Positions 1-8,426 of a stretch of 64,000 nt of DNA are shown here, one piece after another (position 1 is the first letter of the stretch; every line of letters begins with the position of its first letter). A program made the position numbers and the translations under genes. Under the pieces are notes generated by a model, which saw only the letters and a program-made list of their open reading frames with translations, was not told the DNA's origin and searched no databases. Where the stretch lies: the NCBI RefSeq assembly GCF_008254045.1, contig NZ_CP042425.1:3906001-3970000 (forward strand), given 5' to 3'. Source of the stretch: Limnoglobus roseus (GTDB taxonomy: Bacteria; Planctomycetota; Planctomycetia; Gemmatales; Gemmataceae).

Positions 1-573
1 GAGCGGCGAAGTGGAAGTCAATGAAACTTTCATCGGCGGGAAGGCCCGCAACATGCGCGCAGATAAGCGGGCCGAGAAGATTCACGGTCGCGGGGCGGTG
101 GGCAAGGCTATCGTCATGGGCGTGCTGGAACGCAACGGCGAAGTGCGAACGACGGTCACTCCGGGCACCCAACGCGGCACGTTGCACGCTGAAGTGAGGG
201 AGAACGTCGAAGTGGGTTCGCTCGTCTGCACCGACGCTCACGCGGGGTATATCGGTTTGAACCCGGACTACGTTCACGAGGCGGTCGATCACGCCCGCGA
301 GTACGTCCGAGGGAACGCCCACACGAACGGGTTGGAGAATTACTGGTCGTTGCTCAAGCGGAGCACAAGGGGACGTATGTGAGCGTCGAACCGTTCCACC
401 TGTTCCGCTGCTTGGACGAACAGGCGTTCCGGTACAACAACCGGAAGCATTGTGACGAAGCGAAGACGAACGGCGAGCGGTTCACGGAACTACTCGGGGC
501 CATCGGCGGGAAGCGGCTGACCTACAGCCACCTGACGGGCAAAGATCGACCGGAGTTGCCCCCTGTCGAGTAA
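1..573 (+). pseudogene. IS1595-family (ISXO2-like) transposase, 5'-truncated by the window and frameshifted
   Basis: This is the C-terminal part of a DDE-type IS1595 transposase, which would insert the element. The reading frame is already open at base 2 and gives the family sequence E-V-E-V-N-E-T-F-I-G-G-K, followed by CTDAHAGY and the H-T-N-G-L-E-N-Y-W-S-L-L-K-R block. The frame then ends at a TGA at 380-382. The rest of the family signature (K-G-T-Y-V-S-V-E-P-F-H-L, then F-R-Y-N-N-R) continues in another frame from about 367 to 573. One missing base near 365-366 restores the fusion, so the gene looks inactivated by a single-base deletion. I see no clear slippery heptamer, so programmed frameshifting is less likely. 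The start of the gene lies before the window. Confidence 0.85.
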
Positions 574-582
574 ACGACAGGG
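561..582. repeat. 8-bp perfect inverted repeat at transposase stop
   Basis: CCCTGTCG and CGACAGGG are separated by six bases that contain the transposase TAA stop. The hairpin has no T-run. It could be a weak terminator or part of the insertion-sequence end. Confidence 0.5.
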
Positions 583-611
583 TCGGGGGAAGCGGAAGAA
601 AAAATTCGCTA

Positions 612-821
612 CTACGAAGTAGTGGCTTGCCGCATCGGGCGGAAGTTGTGCCTCATGGATTGAAGTATCTTCACACCGAACTCGGTCGGTACGAACCCCG
701 CCCCGTCGCACTCCGGGCACATATAGCGGCGACTGTAACAGTCATCCGATCCACGCTGGCCCCGACAAGTTTCGCATGGGCGTTCTAGCTCAGGGATTTG
801 GTCTTGTATGTCGCTACTCAT
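612..821 (-). CDS. Small DnaJ-like zinc-ribbon protein (69 aa)
   Basis: A short cytoplasmic protein with two Cys pairs, C-E-T-C and C-P-E-C-D-G-A-G-F, plus an extra Cys between them. This spacing resembles a DnaJ-type or rubredoxin-like zinc-binding knuckle. The tail is basic. I chose the ATG at 821, which lies one base after the stop of the upstream HEPN-like gene and has GAGG nine bases before it, so the two genes are probably translationally coupled. A longer start at 851 would overlap the upstream gene by 29 bases. Similar short zinc-ribbon proteins appear common in Gemmata-type genomes (from memory). Its function is unknown; context suggests a partner of the HEPN-like gene. Confidence 0.6.
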   Translation of the reverse strand: MSSDIQDQIPELERPCETCRGQRGSDDCYSRRYMCPECDGAGFVPTEFGVKILQSMRHNFRPMRQATTS

Positions 822-822
822 C

Positions 823-1854
823 TTAAATGCCCTCATTATCCGGTCCCACAATAGCGGACACTTCCAGTAGCAATTTTATCGCTTGCTCCACGACGGGCTT
901 TGTGAGTTTAGCGACCACCTCGCCGGATATATCGAGAAGCTTGCCCGATTCTGCGTTCGGGAAGGCGGAACTCAACTCAGCACAATGCCCGTGTGCCATC
1001 ATAAACTTCGGGTCGGCTTTACCAGCTTTGTGAGTGATAGCGTGTCGCGTTTCGGCAAGTGCCTTCACGGAAGGGTGGAGTATGGCTTCCCTCACACCCG
1101 AGTGGCTCTCGCAGAACGCTCTAACGTAAGCTTCTCGCATTCCGTCTAAAGTCTGGAAATTATACTTCTCACTGAGGATTGTGCCCATACTGCGAGACAG
1201 GTTGTATCCGTGGAGTCGTAAGTAATCCACCCGCAAAAGCCGTTCTTCGTTCGGCCCCCTAGGATTTCGCGTCGCAGTAGCCGGCAACGGTTCCCGATCT
1301 CTCGGCATTGCCTTCGGATTCTTGCCGGCCAGGTCTGCTAGTTCGGCCGGGTGAGAGTTGAGGGCTTCGACCCAAAGGTCGCTGGCAAGAATCTCGAAAG
1401 CTGTCCATATACCTGCCACTGCGCCCGCCTTTATCGCACGAAAACCGTCCGAGCAGTTAAGCGAGTCATTAGACGGCAATGACTCCAATAGGTTTAAAAA
1501 TCCAATGTCCAGATCGAATGCTTCTTCAGCGTCTTTGGTAGTGGCCGGCGCATTCGCACGCGCTTCAAATCGGGTATTGATCTTACCCACGAATTCCTGC
1601 CACTTCGGGTCACTCGGCCCATGCGGTTTTCGGGCATCATCGCCCCAGACTTCATGGGCAGCGTCCGCACTGTACTGAGCCGAGTGTCGAGTAATAGTTC
1701 GAATTATGTGGGGGAGTGTAGCAGCCATTCGAATTCGCCGCAGATTCGCGTCGAATGATTCACCGATGGCTCGAATTCCCTCGTGGGGTAAGTTCTCCCA
1801 CGGGATCGGCCGGTAAGCGGTAGCAAAAAACAGGTCTTGGTAGTCGGTTGTCAC
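823..1854 (-). CDS. HEPN-like domain protein (about 343 aa)
   Basis: I do not recognise the full-length family. The C-terminal third carries R-H-A-I-T-H at about residues 270-275, a match to the R-x4-6-H signature of HEPN ribonucleases and toxins, embedded in predicted helices. The central part is helix-rich and Trp-containing (G-I-W-T-A-F-E-I-L-A). The frame is open back to 2010, but that start overlaps the divergent 55-aa gene and has no good ribosome site. The GTG at 1854 has GGAG six bases upstream, so I prefer it. The stop is followed after one base by the ATG of the zinc-ribbon gene. A HEPN protein could act as an RNase toxin or in defence, but this is inference from one motif. Confidence 0.6.
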   Translation of the reverse strand: MTTDYQDLFFATAYRPIPWENLPHEGIRAIGESFDANLRRIRMAATLPHIIRTITRHSAQYSADAAHEVWGDDARKPHGPSDPKWQEFVGKINTRFEARANAPATTKDAEEAFDLDIGFLNLLESLPSNDSLNCSDGFRAIKAGAVAGIWTAFEILASDLWVEALNSHPAELADLAGKNPKAMPRDREPLPATATRNPRGPNEERLLRVDYLRLHGYNLSRSMGTILSEKYNFQTLDGMREAYVRAFCESHSGVREAILHPSVKALAETRHAITHKAGKADPKFMMAHGHCAELSSAFPNAESGKLLDISGEVVAKLTKPVVEQAIKLLLEVSAIVGPDNEGI

Positions 1855-1985
1855 CTTGGTCTCCAGTTTATCGTGGCGTGGAGCTGGGTTGACGTTTGCT
1901 TTCTCGTCACTCGTTATATTGGCCGATAAGGGGTCATGCCCTACTGACGGTCTAGCATTGCGCCGCCATCGAGTACAATCACCAC

Positions 1986-2153
1986 ATGAGCAAGCCGCAT
2001 TCCCAACCATCCAACCCCACGGCGTTTAACGCCTTCGACGTGATGGCCCGCAAGCTGATGGGCGTCCCGAAGGCCGAGATCGACAAGCGGGAAGCCGAGT
2101 ACCAGAAGGAACAGGCCAAGAAGCCAAAACGCGGGCCGAAGCCGAAGAAGTGA
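1986..2153 (+). CDS. Small basic hypothetical protein (55 aa)
   Basis: An ATG at 1986 opens a 55-codon frame that ends at the TGA at 2151-2153. The protein begins M-S-K-P-H-S-Q-P-S-N-P-T and contains F-D-V-M-A-R-K-L-M-G-V-P-K-A-E-I-D-K-R-E. It ends in a lysine/proline-rich tail (K-K-P-K-R-G-P-K-P-K-K). The helix followed by a basic tail suggests nucleic-acid binding or a phage/plasmid-type accessory protein. I recall similar short proteins in Gemmata-like genomes but cannot name a function. It is transcribed away from the HEPN-like gene. Confidence 0.6.
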   Translation: MSKPHSQPSNPTAFNAFDVMARKLMGVPKAEIDKREAEYQKEQAKKPKRGPKPKK

Positions 2154-2563
2154 CCGACCGATTCACGTCAGTTCTCAAGTCGCCGGTTGTGTTCCAAGTA
2201 TATTATTGCCCTCCCGAGCACGCCATCAACGACCCCGCACCCGCGGGCGTTTGGCCCGTCGCCCCGGCAGTGGCCGAGGATGGGTGGTCTCGTGAAATGT
2301 GCGAGAGGCGGCGGGACGATCACATCGACACCCGAGAATCGGGGAAAAGGCAAAGAGATTCGGCGGATCCGCGATTCTACACCAGTTCACGAGTCTGTCC
2401 CTGAGAACGAGCGAGATGGAGGATGAGGAACTTTTTAATTTGCCTCGGAGATTTGGCCCGGCCGGCCGTTTCCCCTGGCGAACTCGGAGTCGTTGGTCGA
2501 GGCAAAACGCCGGACCCGGGCCGAGGATCTGTTTCGCCCTCTCCCATCTTGAGGCCGTTTGAG
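2154..2563. other. Intergenic region without a recognisable gene
   Basis: The open frames here have no family features. The stretch probably holds the 5' leader and promoter of the RTX protein; GAGG lies nine bases before the ATG at 2564. I see no strong inverted repeat or consensus promoter. Confidence 0.4.
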
Positions 2564-4159
2564 ATGCTACGCGCGATGTACCAAGCCCTTCTCCGTGGCG
2601 CCCGTCGTCGGACGATGAAGCAGAAGTCCCCGTCCGCACGAGCGGCCCGATTCACCCCCTCGCTGGTCAGTCTGGAAGGGCGTGAAGTTCCCGCGGTGAC
2701 GGCGTCATTCCTCCCGAGCGCCGGGGTTTTCTCCGTCTTCGGCGACAACCTGGACAACACCATCACCGTCAGTCGTGACGCGGCCGGAAAACTGCTGGTC
2801 AACGGCGGGGCCGTTTCGATCCTCGGCGGCACGGCGACGGTCGCGAACACTTCCCTGATTCAAGTCTTCGGCCAGGGCGGTAACGACACGATCACCCTCA
2901 ACGAGGCGAACGGTGCGCTGCCGAAGGCGAACTTGTTCGGCGGGGCCGGCAACGACGTGCTGACCGGCGGGAGCGGCAACGACCTGCTGTTCGGCCAGGA
3001 CGGCAACGACACGCTGCTCGGCAAGGGCGGCAACGACCTGCTGTTCGGCGGGGCCGGCAACGACGTCCTCACCGGCGGCGACGGCGACGACCAAGTGTTC
3101 GGCGAGGCCGGCGACGACCGGACGGTCTGGAACCCCGGCGACGACACCGACTTGAACGAGGGCGGGGCCGGGATCGACACCGTCGAGGTCAACGGCGGCA
3201 ACGGGGCCGAAGCGTTCACCGTCACCGCCAACGGCACGCGGGTCCGGTTCGACCGCGTGAACCCCGCCCCGTTCTCACTCGACATCGGCACGAGCGAGAA
3301 GCTCGTCGTCAACATGAACGGCGGGGACGACACGTTCACCGCCGGCAACGGCTTGGCCCCGCTCATTCAGCTGACCGTGGACGGCGGCACAGGCAACGAC
3401 ACGATCACCGGCGGCGACGGGAACGACTTCCTCTTCGGAGGCGACGGGAACGACACGATCAACGGGGGCCGCGGCAACGACACGGCCTACCTGGGGGCCG
3501 GCGACGACGTGTTCGTGTGGAACCCCGGCGACGGTTCGGACACGGTCGAGGGGCAGGCCGGCAACGACCGGATGGTCTTCAACGGCGCGAACATCAACGA
3601 GAAGATCGACGTTTCGGCGAACGGCGGCCGGGTCCGGTTCGCCCGCGACGTGGCCAACGTCGTGATGGACCTGAACGACGTGGAGGGGATCACCTTCAAC
3701 GCCCTCGGCGGGGCCGACACGATCACGGTCAACGACCTATCCGGCACCGACGTGACGGCGGTGAACCTGAACCTCGCGGCCGCCGGTGGGGTGGGCGACG
3801 GGGCGGCCGACACGGTCATCGTCAACGGCACGAACGGCGACGACGTGATCCAGGCCGTCGGCGATGCCACCGGCACGAGCGTCCTCGGGCTTGCGGCTCT
3901 CGTGACCATCACCGGGGCGGAAGCCGCCAACGACCGACTGACGATCAACGCCCTCGCGGGTGCCGACGTGATCGAGGCGTCGGGCCTGGCCGTGGGTGCC
4001 ATCCAACTGACGGCCAACGGCGGCGACGGCGACGACGTGCTGATCGGCGGCAACAACAACGACGTGCTGACCGGCGGAGCCGGGGACGACGTGCTGATCG
4101 GCGGGCCGGGCCAAGACGTGCTCGACGGCGGTCCCGGCGACAACGTCGTCATCCAGTAA
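2564..4159 (+). CDS. RTX-type calcium-binding surface protein (531 aa)
   Basis: A secreted or cell-surface protein made of hemolysin-type calcium-binding nonapeptides (G-G-x-G-x-D-x-L/I). Three blocks are visible: one around residues 125-190, one around 285-325, and one at the C-terminus. The basic N-terminus followed by S-L-E-G-R-E-V-P-A-V is the planctomycete LEPR/LEGR-type export motif, used here in place of a classical signal peptide. I chose the ATG at 2564 (M-L-R-A-M-Y-Q) because of GAGG upstream; an ATG at 2615 (M-K-Q-K) is the alternative. The first 200 residues closely match the protein at 26579-29389, so the two are paralogues. Known RTX folds bind Ca2+ as beta-rolls; the ligand or role here is unknown. 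Confidence 0.85.
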   Translation: MLRAMYQALLRGARRRTMKQKSPSARAARFTPSLVSLEGREVPAVTASFLPSAGVFSVFGDNLDNTITVSRDAAGKLLVNGGAVSILGGTATVANTSLIQVFGQGGNDTITLNEANGALPKANLFGGAGNDVLTGGSGNDLLFGQDGNDTLLGKGGNDLLFGGAGNDVLTGGDGDDQVFGEAGDDRTVWNPGDDTDLNEGGAGIDTVEVNGGNGAEAFTVTANGTRVRFDRVNPAPFSLDIGTSEKLVVNMNGGDDTFTAGNGLAPLIQLTVDGGTGNDTITGGDGNDFLFGGDGNDTINGGRGNDTAYLGAGDDVFVWNPGDGSDTVEGQAGNDRMVFNGANINEKIDVSANGGRVRFARDVANVVMDLNDVEGITFNALGGADTITVNDLSGTDVTAVNLNLAAAGGVGDGAADTVIVNGTNGDDVIQAVGDATGTSVLGLAALVTITGAEAANDRLTINALAGADVIEASGLAVGAIQLTANGGDGDDVLIGGNNNDVLTGGAGDDVLIGGPGQDVLDGGPGDNVVIQ

Positions 4160-4272
4160 ACGGGAATGACCATGGGCGGGCCGGGGACAAGGGCGAGTCG
4201 CTCACCCCCGGTCCGCAGTTCCTTGCGACCCTATTTCCTCCAGAACCCATCACGACAAACCGGAGAAGGCCG

Positions 4273-4500
4273 ATGCCGTTGGTAAATGTCAAACTGATCG
4301 AAGGCGTGTTCACGCAGGCTCAAAAGCAGGAGATGATCCGGAAACTCACCGACACGATGGTGGCCATCGAGGGCGAGAACCTGCGTTCCGTGACGTGGGT
4401 TGTTGTCGAAGAGGTCAAAAGTGGCGACTGGGGAATCGGTGGCAATCCCCTCACGACGAGCGACGTAAACGCTCTCGCAGCCCGAACGGCCCGAGGTTGA
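4273..4500 (+). CDS. 4-oxalocrotonate tautomerase family protein (75 aa)
   Basis: A small tautomerase-superfamily subunit beginning M-P-L-V-N-V-K. After Met removal Pro1 would be the catalytic base, as in 4-oxalocrotonate tautomerase. The sequence V-T-W-V-V-V-E-E-V and the terminal N-W/D-W-G-I-G-G pattern match the family, and the length is slightly above the usual 62 aa. GGAGAAGG lies just before the ATG. It follows the RTX gene by about 110 bases. A homologue lies at 42523-42741. The substrate is unknown; many such proteins act on unsaturated keto acids. Confidence 0.85.
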   Translation: MPLVNVKLIEGVFTQAQKQEMIRKLTDTMVAIEGENLRSVTWVVVEEVKSGDWGIGGNPLTTSDVNALAARTARG

Positions 4501-4679
4501 GCCGCGAGGGTCCGAGTTGTTACCGCTCTTGCGGGGCAAAGACTGTTCGAATTGCGGAAGCGGGTTCGTCCCCAAGCCCGCCCGTGGTGGAACCAGCCGG
4601 CACATCCGGCTTTACACAACGGTGTGCCGGTTTCCAGTACAACCGTTGTGCAGGTTCTGCATTCGTTGTGCGACTGTGA

Positions 4680-4895
4680 GGGCAGATCGCCGGGGTAGCG
4701 GGCGAGCTCGTGTGGGACTTCCAAGACGGGCGGAAGATCAACTACGTCGGCGATCAGATGGATGACGTCGATCCGAACGACCAGGCGGATTGGCCGCGAC
4801 AGCAGGCTTGGATGGCCAGCAGGTCGACCGGATCGGTGGGTGTTTCGGGACCGCCTTCGGACCCTCGTTCGACCGACGACGAGGAATCCTCGTAA
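4680..4895 (+). pseudogene. Fragment resembling a DUF4268-type protein C-terminus
   Basis: A short open frame after a TGA reads E-L-V-W-D-F-Q-D-G-R-K, then D-V-D-P-N-D-Q-A-D-W-P-R-Q-Q-A-W-M. The A-D-W-P-R-Q-x-A-W-L pattern is one I associate with the C-terminal part of DUF4268 proteins, which are related to restriction-type nucleases. The frame degenerates afterwards and lacks an upstream domain. I treat it as a remnant; the assignment is from memory and weak. Confidence 0.3.
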
Positions 4896-4901
4896 GCGAC
4901 T

Positions 4902-5335
4902 CTATCGCCTCGCGTCAGGCTTCGCAGGGAACTGACTGCTCATGGGGCTGAAGTCCAAGACGATTGCTGGGTCGTCCTTATTGCCGGTGGCAATTTTCGT
5001 CCCATCCAGACGGAATGCCACAGACCGAATAAACGCCGCGTTGCCCTTCAAGGCGAGGAGTTCTGTGCCAACGCTCGCGTCCCACACCCACACCACACCT
5101 TCATGGCCGCCGGCGACAACCCGCGTGCCGTCCAGGCTGAATGAAGCCACCCCACTTGGTCAGTGTGTTTGAGGGTGAGAACCGCTGTAGCCGTTTTCAC
5201 ATCCCACCTCGGCCTCAGATAGGCAAACACCTCATTCAGCCACCGCCGGACAACCGGGTCGGTCGTGTCGTACTTCTCGTGATCGTTCGAGATCGAGAAT
5301 TGCCGGTAGTCCGCTCCGAACCGCTTCTCCTCCAA
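4902..5335 (-). pseudogene. Frameshifted WD40-repeat protein remnant
   Basis: Reading on the minus strand, one frame gives R-W-D-V-K-T-A-T-A-V-L-T-L-K-H-T-D-Q-V. A second frame then continues V-A-S-F-S-L-D-G-T-R-V-V-A-G-G-H-E, V-V-W-V-W-D-A-S-V-G-T-E and S-V-A-F-R-L-D-G-T-K-I-A-T-G, which are standard WD40 blades. A single-base shift near 5150 separates them. Only about two and a half blades remain. The piece is probably the tail of a kinase-WD40 or similar gene broken by rearrangement. Confidence 0.65.
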
Positions 5336-5674
5336 GTCGGGCCTTTGCGGAGGTCGATGGTCGTACCCGGACGACAGATCTGATCCGCCGTCTCAACGAA
5401 CTAAAGCTTGCCACCCCGCAAGATGCGTCTCACAGGAGCACGTCATGCCCAGCGAGCAGGTTAACGCACTCGCCCATGTCGCGAAAGTTGACCCATCCCT
5501 TGGAGTAAGCCAGCCCCTTCACACCGCGATAACCTCCGCCGCCGAACGACCACGCTCACCAGCCCGGTGCAATCAGTGGCCTCATCATATCCAGAACCAA
5601 CTCATGCCGCCGGGTCTGGTGCAGCGGAAGACCACCAACCCCCGATAGCCTGTTTTTCTGCTTCGCAAGTCTTT
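5336..5674. other. Gene-poor stretch left of the integrated element
   Basis: No convincing gene. On the minus strand around 5430-5540 there is a short frame with a Gly-rich run (W-S-F-G-G-G-G-Y-R-G-V-K) that may be another gene scrap, but I cannot assign it. Confidence 0.3.
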
Positions 5675-5767
5675 GTCAGGTAGTATTTTACGTCGTTTCA
5701 ACGACAAGGGTAAACCCAAAAAGGGTAGATGTCGTGGTAGTTTCGGCGTAAAATCAGTGTACCTGAC
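5675..5767. repeat. Nested inverted repeat at left edge of element
   Basis: GTCAGGT at 5675-5681 and ATTTTACG at 5685-5692 reappear inverted as CGTAAAAT at 5747-5754 and ACCTGAC at 5761-5767. Inside, ACGACA (5701-5706) pairs with TGTCGT (5730-5735). The structure lies directly upstream of the recombinase gene and is a candidate recombinase or replication site, or an operator. Confidence 0.55.
5721..5745 (+). repeat. Left copy of inverted 25-bp element motif
   Basis: AAGGGTAGATG, then TCGT, then GGTAGTTTCG. The reverse complement of 11131-11155 has the same two blocks with CAAG between them. The two copies therefore face each other across the element. Confidence 0.6.
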
Positions 5768-5789
5768 ACCGGGCTTTGGGGGAAGTGCG

Positions 5790-7070
5790 ATGAACGACGT
5801 GCGTAAAAAAGGCAGTGGGACGTGGGATCGTAGCCAAGACCGCTGGGAACTCAAGAAGCTGGGCATCCGCAAGACGCCGCAGCAGTTGGCCGACATCTTG
5901 GGGGAACCCGTCCCCACAGGGAAGATCGCCAGCCGCCCGTATTGGGACAAGTACCTCACCATCCTGACCACCGCCGACAACGCCGAGAAGCGGAAGCGGT
6001 CCCACCTGCAAGAGCGGCTGCGGTCGCTGGAAGTCATCATCGAGAGCTTGCAGGCCGAGAGCCGGGACGCCACCGAGTTCATCAAGGAGCGGCAGTACGT
6101 CCTCGACCTTCCCGAATGGGACATCGACCACGCCGACGTTCCGGCCATGCACCCGGACGCCAAGAAGGAACTCGTCATGCTGGGGCTGGACGATGACGAA
6201 CTGGCGGTGCGGGTGCTGAACAGCCACCACATCAAGAAAGCCCCGCCGAAGGGCAGCGTGAAGCAAGAAGCGGAGAAGTACATCGACTCCAAGAAGGGCA
6301 AGGACAAGTCCAACCAGCGATCCGCCATCAACCTGTTCGTGCAGGCGTGCAGCAACATCTTGGTGAATGAAATCACCATCGACCACTACCGGGAGTTCTT
6401 GAAGTTGCTCAAGAAACACCCCACTTGGAACGACACCAGCAAGGCGAAGAACCAGAGCCGGGTTCACACCTTCCTGCACGCTCTGGCGACTGACCACAAC
6501 CACCCGATGCCGTGGATCGGGGACAAGCGGCACATGCTGCCCGTCCCCGAAGGCGACAAGGTGCAGTACACCATCGAACAAGTTCGTACCGCCCTCGCCA
6601 ACGCCACGGGCATCGCCCGCACCGCCCTGTTGATGGGCTTGAACTTCGGGTTCTACGCTTCCGACATCATCGAGTTGGCCGAGGAACACGTCATCAACGA
6701 CGGCAAGCACGTCAGCAAGGTGCGGAAGAAGTTGGCACACAAGACGAACCGGGTGAAACCCGTGTGGCTCGTCTGGCCGGAAACGAAGGAGGCGATGGCG
6801 TTCGGCATCAAGCGTCGTGACCTTCAACGGGAGTGGGACAAGTTCCGTGAGAAGTTCGGCCTTCCCGAACACAAGGCACTGCGGAAGACGACCGCTCAAA
6901 TCATCCAAGACGACGAAGATTTCGGGGAGGAAGAGAGTCTGCTGTTCCGGGGCGAGAGCCGACAGGGGACGCACCACAAGAACTACATCAAGAAGTACAC
7001 CCCGGAACAGGTGGTGAAGCTCGACAAGGCACTGACGAAGGCGAGGAAGGTGCTGTTCGGGGTGGAGTAA
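5790..7070 (+). CDS. Tyrosine recombinase (phage-integrase-like), 426 aa
   Basis: A probable DNA strand-exchange enzyme for the surrounding element. The N-terminal half is lysine-rich and helical (a SAM-like core-binding region at about 155-240). The catalytic half has G-L-N-F-G-F-Y-A-S-D-I-I-E-L at about 283, where typical integrases have the first catalytic Arg; that Arg is not evident here. H-K-A-L-R-K-T-T-A follows at 361-369 (R365), and H-H-K-N-Y-I-K-K-Y at 395-403 offers the H and the nucleophilic Tyr. I chose the ATG at 5790, preceded by GGGGGAAG; the frame is open to 5673 through the inverted repeat. It is followed by a strong terminator at 7175. The missing first Arg may mean a divergent or altered enzyme. 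Confidence 0.7.
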   Translation: MNDVRKKGSGTWDRSQDRWELKKLGIRKTPQQLADILGEPVPTGKIASRPYWDKYLTILTTADNAEKRKRSHLQERLRSLEVIIESLQAESRDATEFIKERQYVLDLPEWDIDHADVPAMHPDAKKELVMLGLDDDELAVRVLNSHHIKKAPPKGSVKQEAEKYIDSKKGKDKSNQRSAINLFVQACSNILVNEITIDHYREFLKLLKKHPTWNDTSKAKNQSRVHTFLHALATDHNHPMPWIGDKRHMLPVPEGDKVQYTIEQVRTALANATGIARTALLMGLNFGFYASDIIELAEEHVINDGKHVSKVRKKLAHKTNRVKPVWLVWPETKEAMAFGIKRRDLQREWDKFREKFGLPEHKALRKTTAQIIQDDEDFGEEESLLFRGESRQGTHHKNYIKKYTPEQVVKLDKALTKARKVLFGVE

Positions 7071-7174
7071 TAACCGGCCCGCCGCCCGGCTAATATGCCA
7101 CTGGTTTCGGGTCGAAAGTGTCGTCAAAGGCGGTTAATAGCCGTTCAGACCGTTCCCAAGCAGACGACCCGCCG

Positions 7175-7206
7175 AACCCCATGTTTTCATGGGGTTTTAG
7201 TGCTTT
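7175..7206 (+). terminator. Rho-independent terminator after recombinase
   Basis: AACCCCATG, a TTTT loop, then CATGGGGTT form a perfect 9-bp stem followed by a T-rich tract. It lies about 105 bases after the recombinase stop. Confidence 0.8.
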
Positions 7207-7438
7207 TGTTGTCCATCTGCTCTACTTTGTGGGAAGGTTGTGGGAGTCCTTCAAGGGGGTGGGTCAAGTCCGTGTTCTTTACAGCACGCCATCCCGCCGC
7301 CCCGCCCCTTGTTGCAGAATTATCATCTCCCGGCGACGAACGGAAAATGGTGAAAAAAGGTTCCGTCACCCCCGGCCTTGCTCCACCATTACCCGGTGTT
7401 CCTTCTTGTTCTTGAACGTCGCCGCCCTAAATATCGGC

Positions 7439-7690
7439 ATGAAGCACACGACGTTTTCAGAGTGGTTGGCCCAGCGTGACGAGGGTTTCCTGCTGCCCGA
7501 CCGACCGGCACTCAAGGGGATGACCAAGATCAACATGACCCCGTTCACGGACGCCCAGCGGAAGCGGATTCAGCCGAAGCCGGTAAAGAAGCCGAAGTTA
7601 TTTCCACCTACCATCAGAAGGATGAAAGAGATCGTTCCGCAGAAGTATGTGGCGAAGATCGGGGATTGGTGGCAAAATGCAAACTTGTAG
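7439..7690 (+). CDS. Small conserved-looking hypothetical protein (83 aa)
   Basis: It begins M-K-H-T-T-F-S-E-W-L-A-Q-R-D-E-G-F-L-L-P-D-R-P and continues with G-M-T-K-I-N-M-T-P-F-T, then a K/P-rich middle (P-K-P-V-K-K-P-K). I recall short proteins of the type F-x-E-W-L-x-x-R-E-G-L-x-L-P-D-R-P in Gemmata-like genomes; their function is unknown. There is no strong ribosome site at 7439, so the start is chosen by the conserved-looking N-terminus. It belongs to the cargo part of the element, 15 bases before the next gene. Confidence 0.6.
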   Translation: MKHTTFSEWLAQRDEGFLLPDRPALKGMTKINMTPFTDAQRKRIQPKPVKKPKLFPPTIRRMKEIVPQKYVAKIGDWWQNANL

Positions 7691-7704
7691 TTGTGGAGGA
7701 ACGT

Positions 7705-8016
7705 ATGAGTTCACCAGAGAGGGAATGGAAACACATTCAAAGGCGACTTCGCAGCATCCCCATAGAAGAGATTGGCCCACGGGTTGTAGCTGAGGAGCGA
7801 GATGGCCTCTGGTGTCTTGTTGCGAGCGAATTGCTGTTTGTCCCAGCCAACGGGAGTACATGCGAGACGTGCTGGGATGACCCTTTGGAGTCTGCCCAAT
7901 TCCGCCGTTGGGTGCAGTTACGCCCTGAGCGTATACACGCTACGCACGATTCTGCACTCGCATTCGTCCGCTCGCATTTCGGGCAGTGTGATTCGGCTTC
8001 GTCGTCATCGGGATGA
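7705..8016 (+). CDS. Hypothetical protein (103 aa), element cargo
   Basis: Starts M-S-S-P-E-R-E-W-K-H-I-Q-R-R-L with an ideal ribosome site (GGAGG, spacing about 7). The middle contains G-L-W-C-L-V-A-S-E-L-L-F-V-P and a C-E-T-C pair. The end is serine-rich. It is soluble, with no membrane segment. I do not recognise a family. It is co-directional with the preceding 83-aa gene and convergent with the zinc-ribbon genes on the other strand. Confidence 0.55.
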   Translation: MSSPEREWKHIQRRLRSIPIEEIGPRVVAEERDGLWCLVASELLFVPANGSTCETCWDDPLESAQFRRWVQLRPERIHATHDSALAFVRSHFGQCDSASSSSG

Positions 8017-8062
8017 TGCTCTCTTACCGAGGACAACGCCTCTGATGTTGCGTAGGAAGTCA

Positions 8063-8350
8063 TCAGCCATCTGCGTGAGGATGAAGCTCTACAAGGCGGA
8101 ATAGTTGATCGTGAATTGACTTTCCGCACTCTGTACACACCATCCCGGCGTCAAGTGGTATGCCGCATCCGGGGCAGTACCACCGAGTAATCAATCGACC
8201 TACCTCGACGGCCTCCGGACGAGGCCGCTGCACTGGAAACCGCTGTGTGAGGATTTCGTGCATCGCCCCGCTCAACGGCATATCGCCATTCACGCAAGTG
8301 TATACACCATCGAGAATTTGCATCGTCCGACCGCAATGTGGGAAGTACAT
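8063..8350 (-). CDS. Small zinc-ribbon protein (95 aa)
   Basis: Begins M-Y-F-P-H-C-G-R-T-M-Q-I and ends L-V-E-L-H-P-H-A-D-G. The C-terminal half carries W-Y-C-P-G-C-G-I-P-L and V-C-T-E-C-G-K-S, a classic two-CxxC zinc ribbon. The first knuckle appears degenerate (F-P-H-C-G where C-P-x-C is expected). The start at 8350 has GGAGG six bases upstream. I recall similar proteins ending in E-L-H-P-H in Gemmataceae genomes without a known function. A nucleic-acid or protein-binding role is possible. Confidence 0.65.
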   Translation of the reverse strand: MYFPHCGRTMQILDGVYTCVNGDMPLSGAMHEILTQRFPVQRPRPEAVEVGRLITRWYCPGCGIPLDAGMVCTECGKSIHDQLFRLVELHPHADG

Positions 8351-8426
8351 CTTATTCCTCCGCTGTTGGCGAAACTTACCCAGCCAGATGTGACAGGACT
8401 GTTGCTTGGAGCGAAGCCGGAAATCG

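Noticed and set aside
360..382. Programmed -1 frameshift in the IS1595 transposase
   Set aside because: No convincing slippery heptamer or downstream hairpin at the site; a single-base deletion explains the break.
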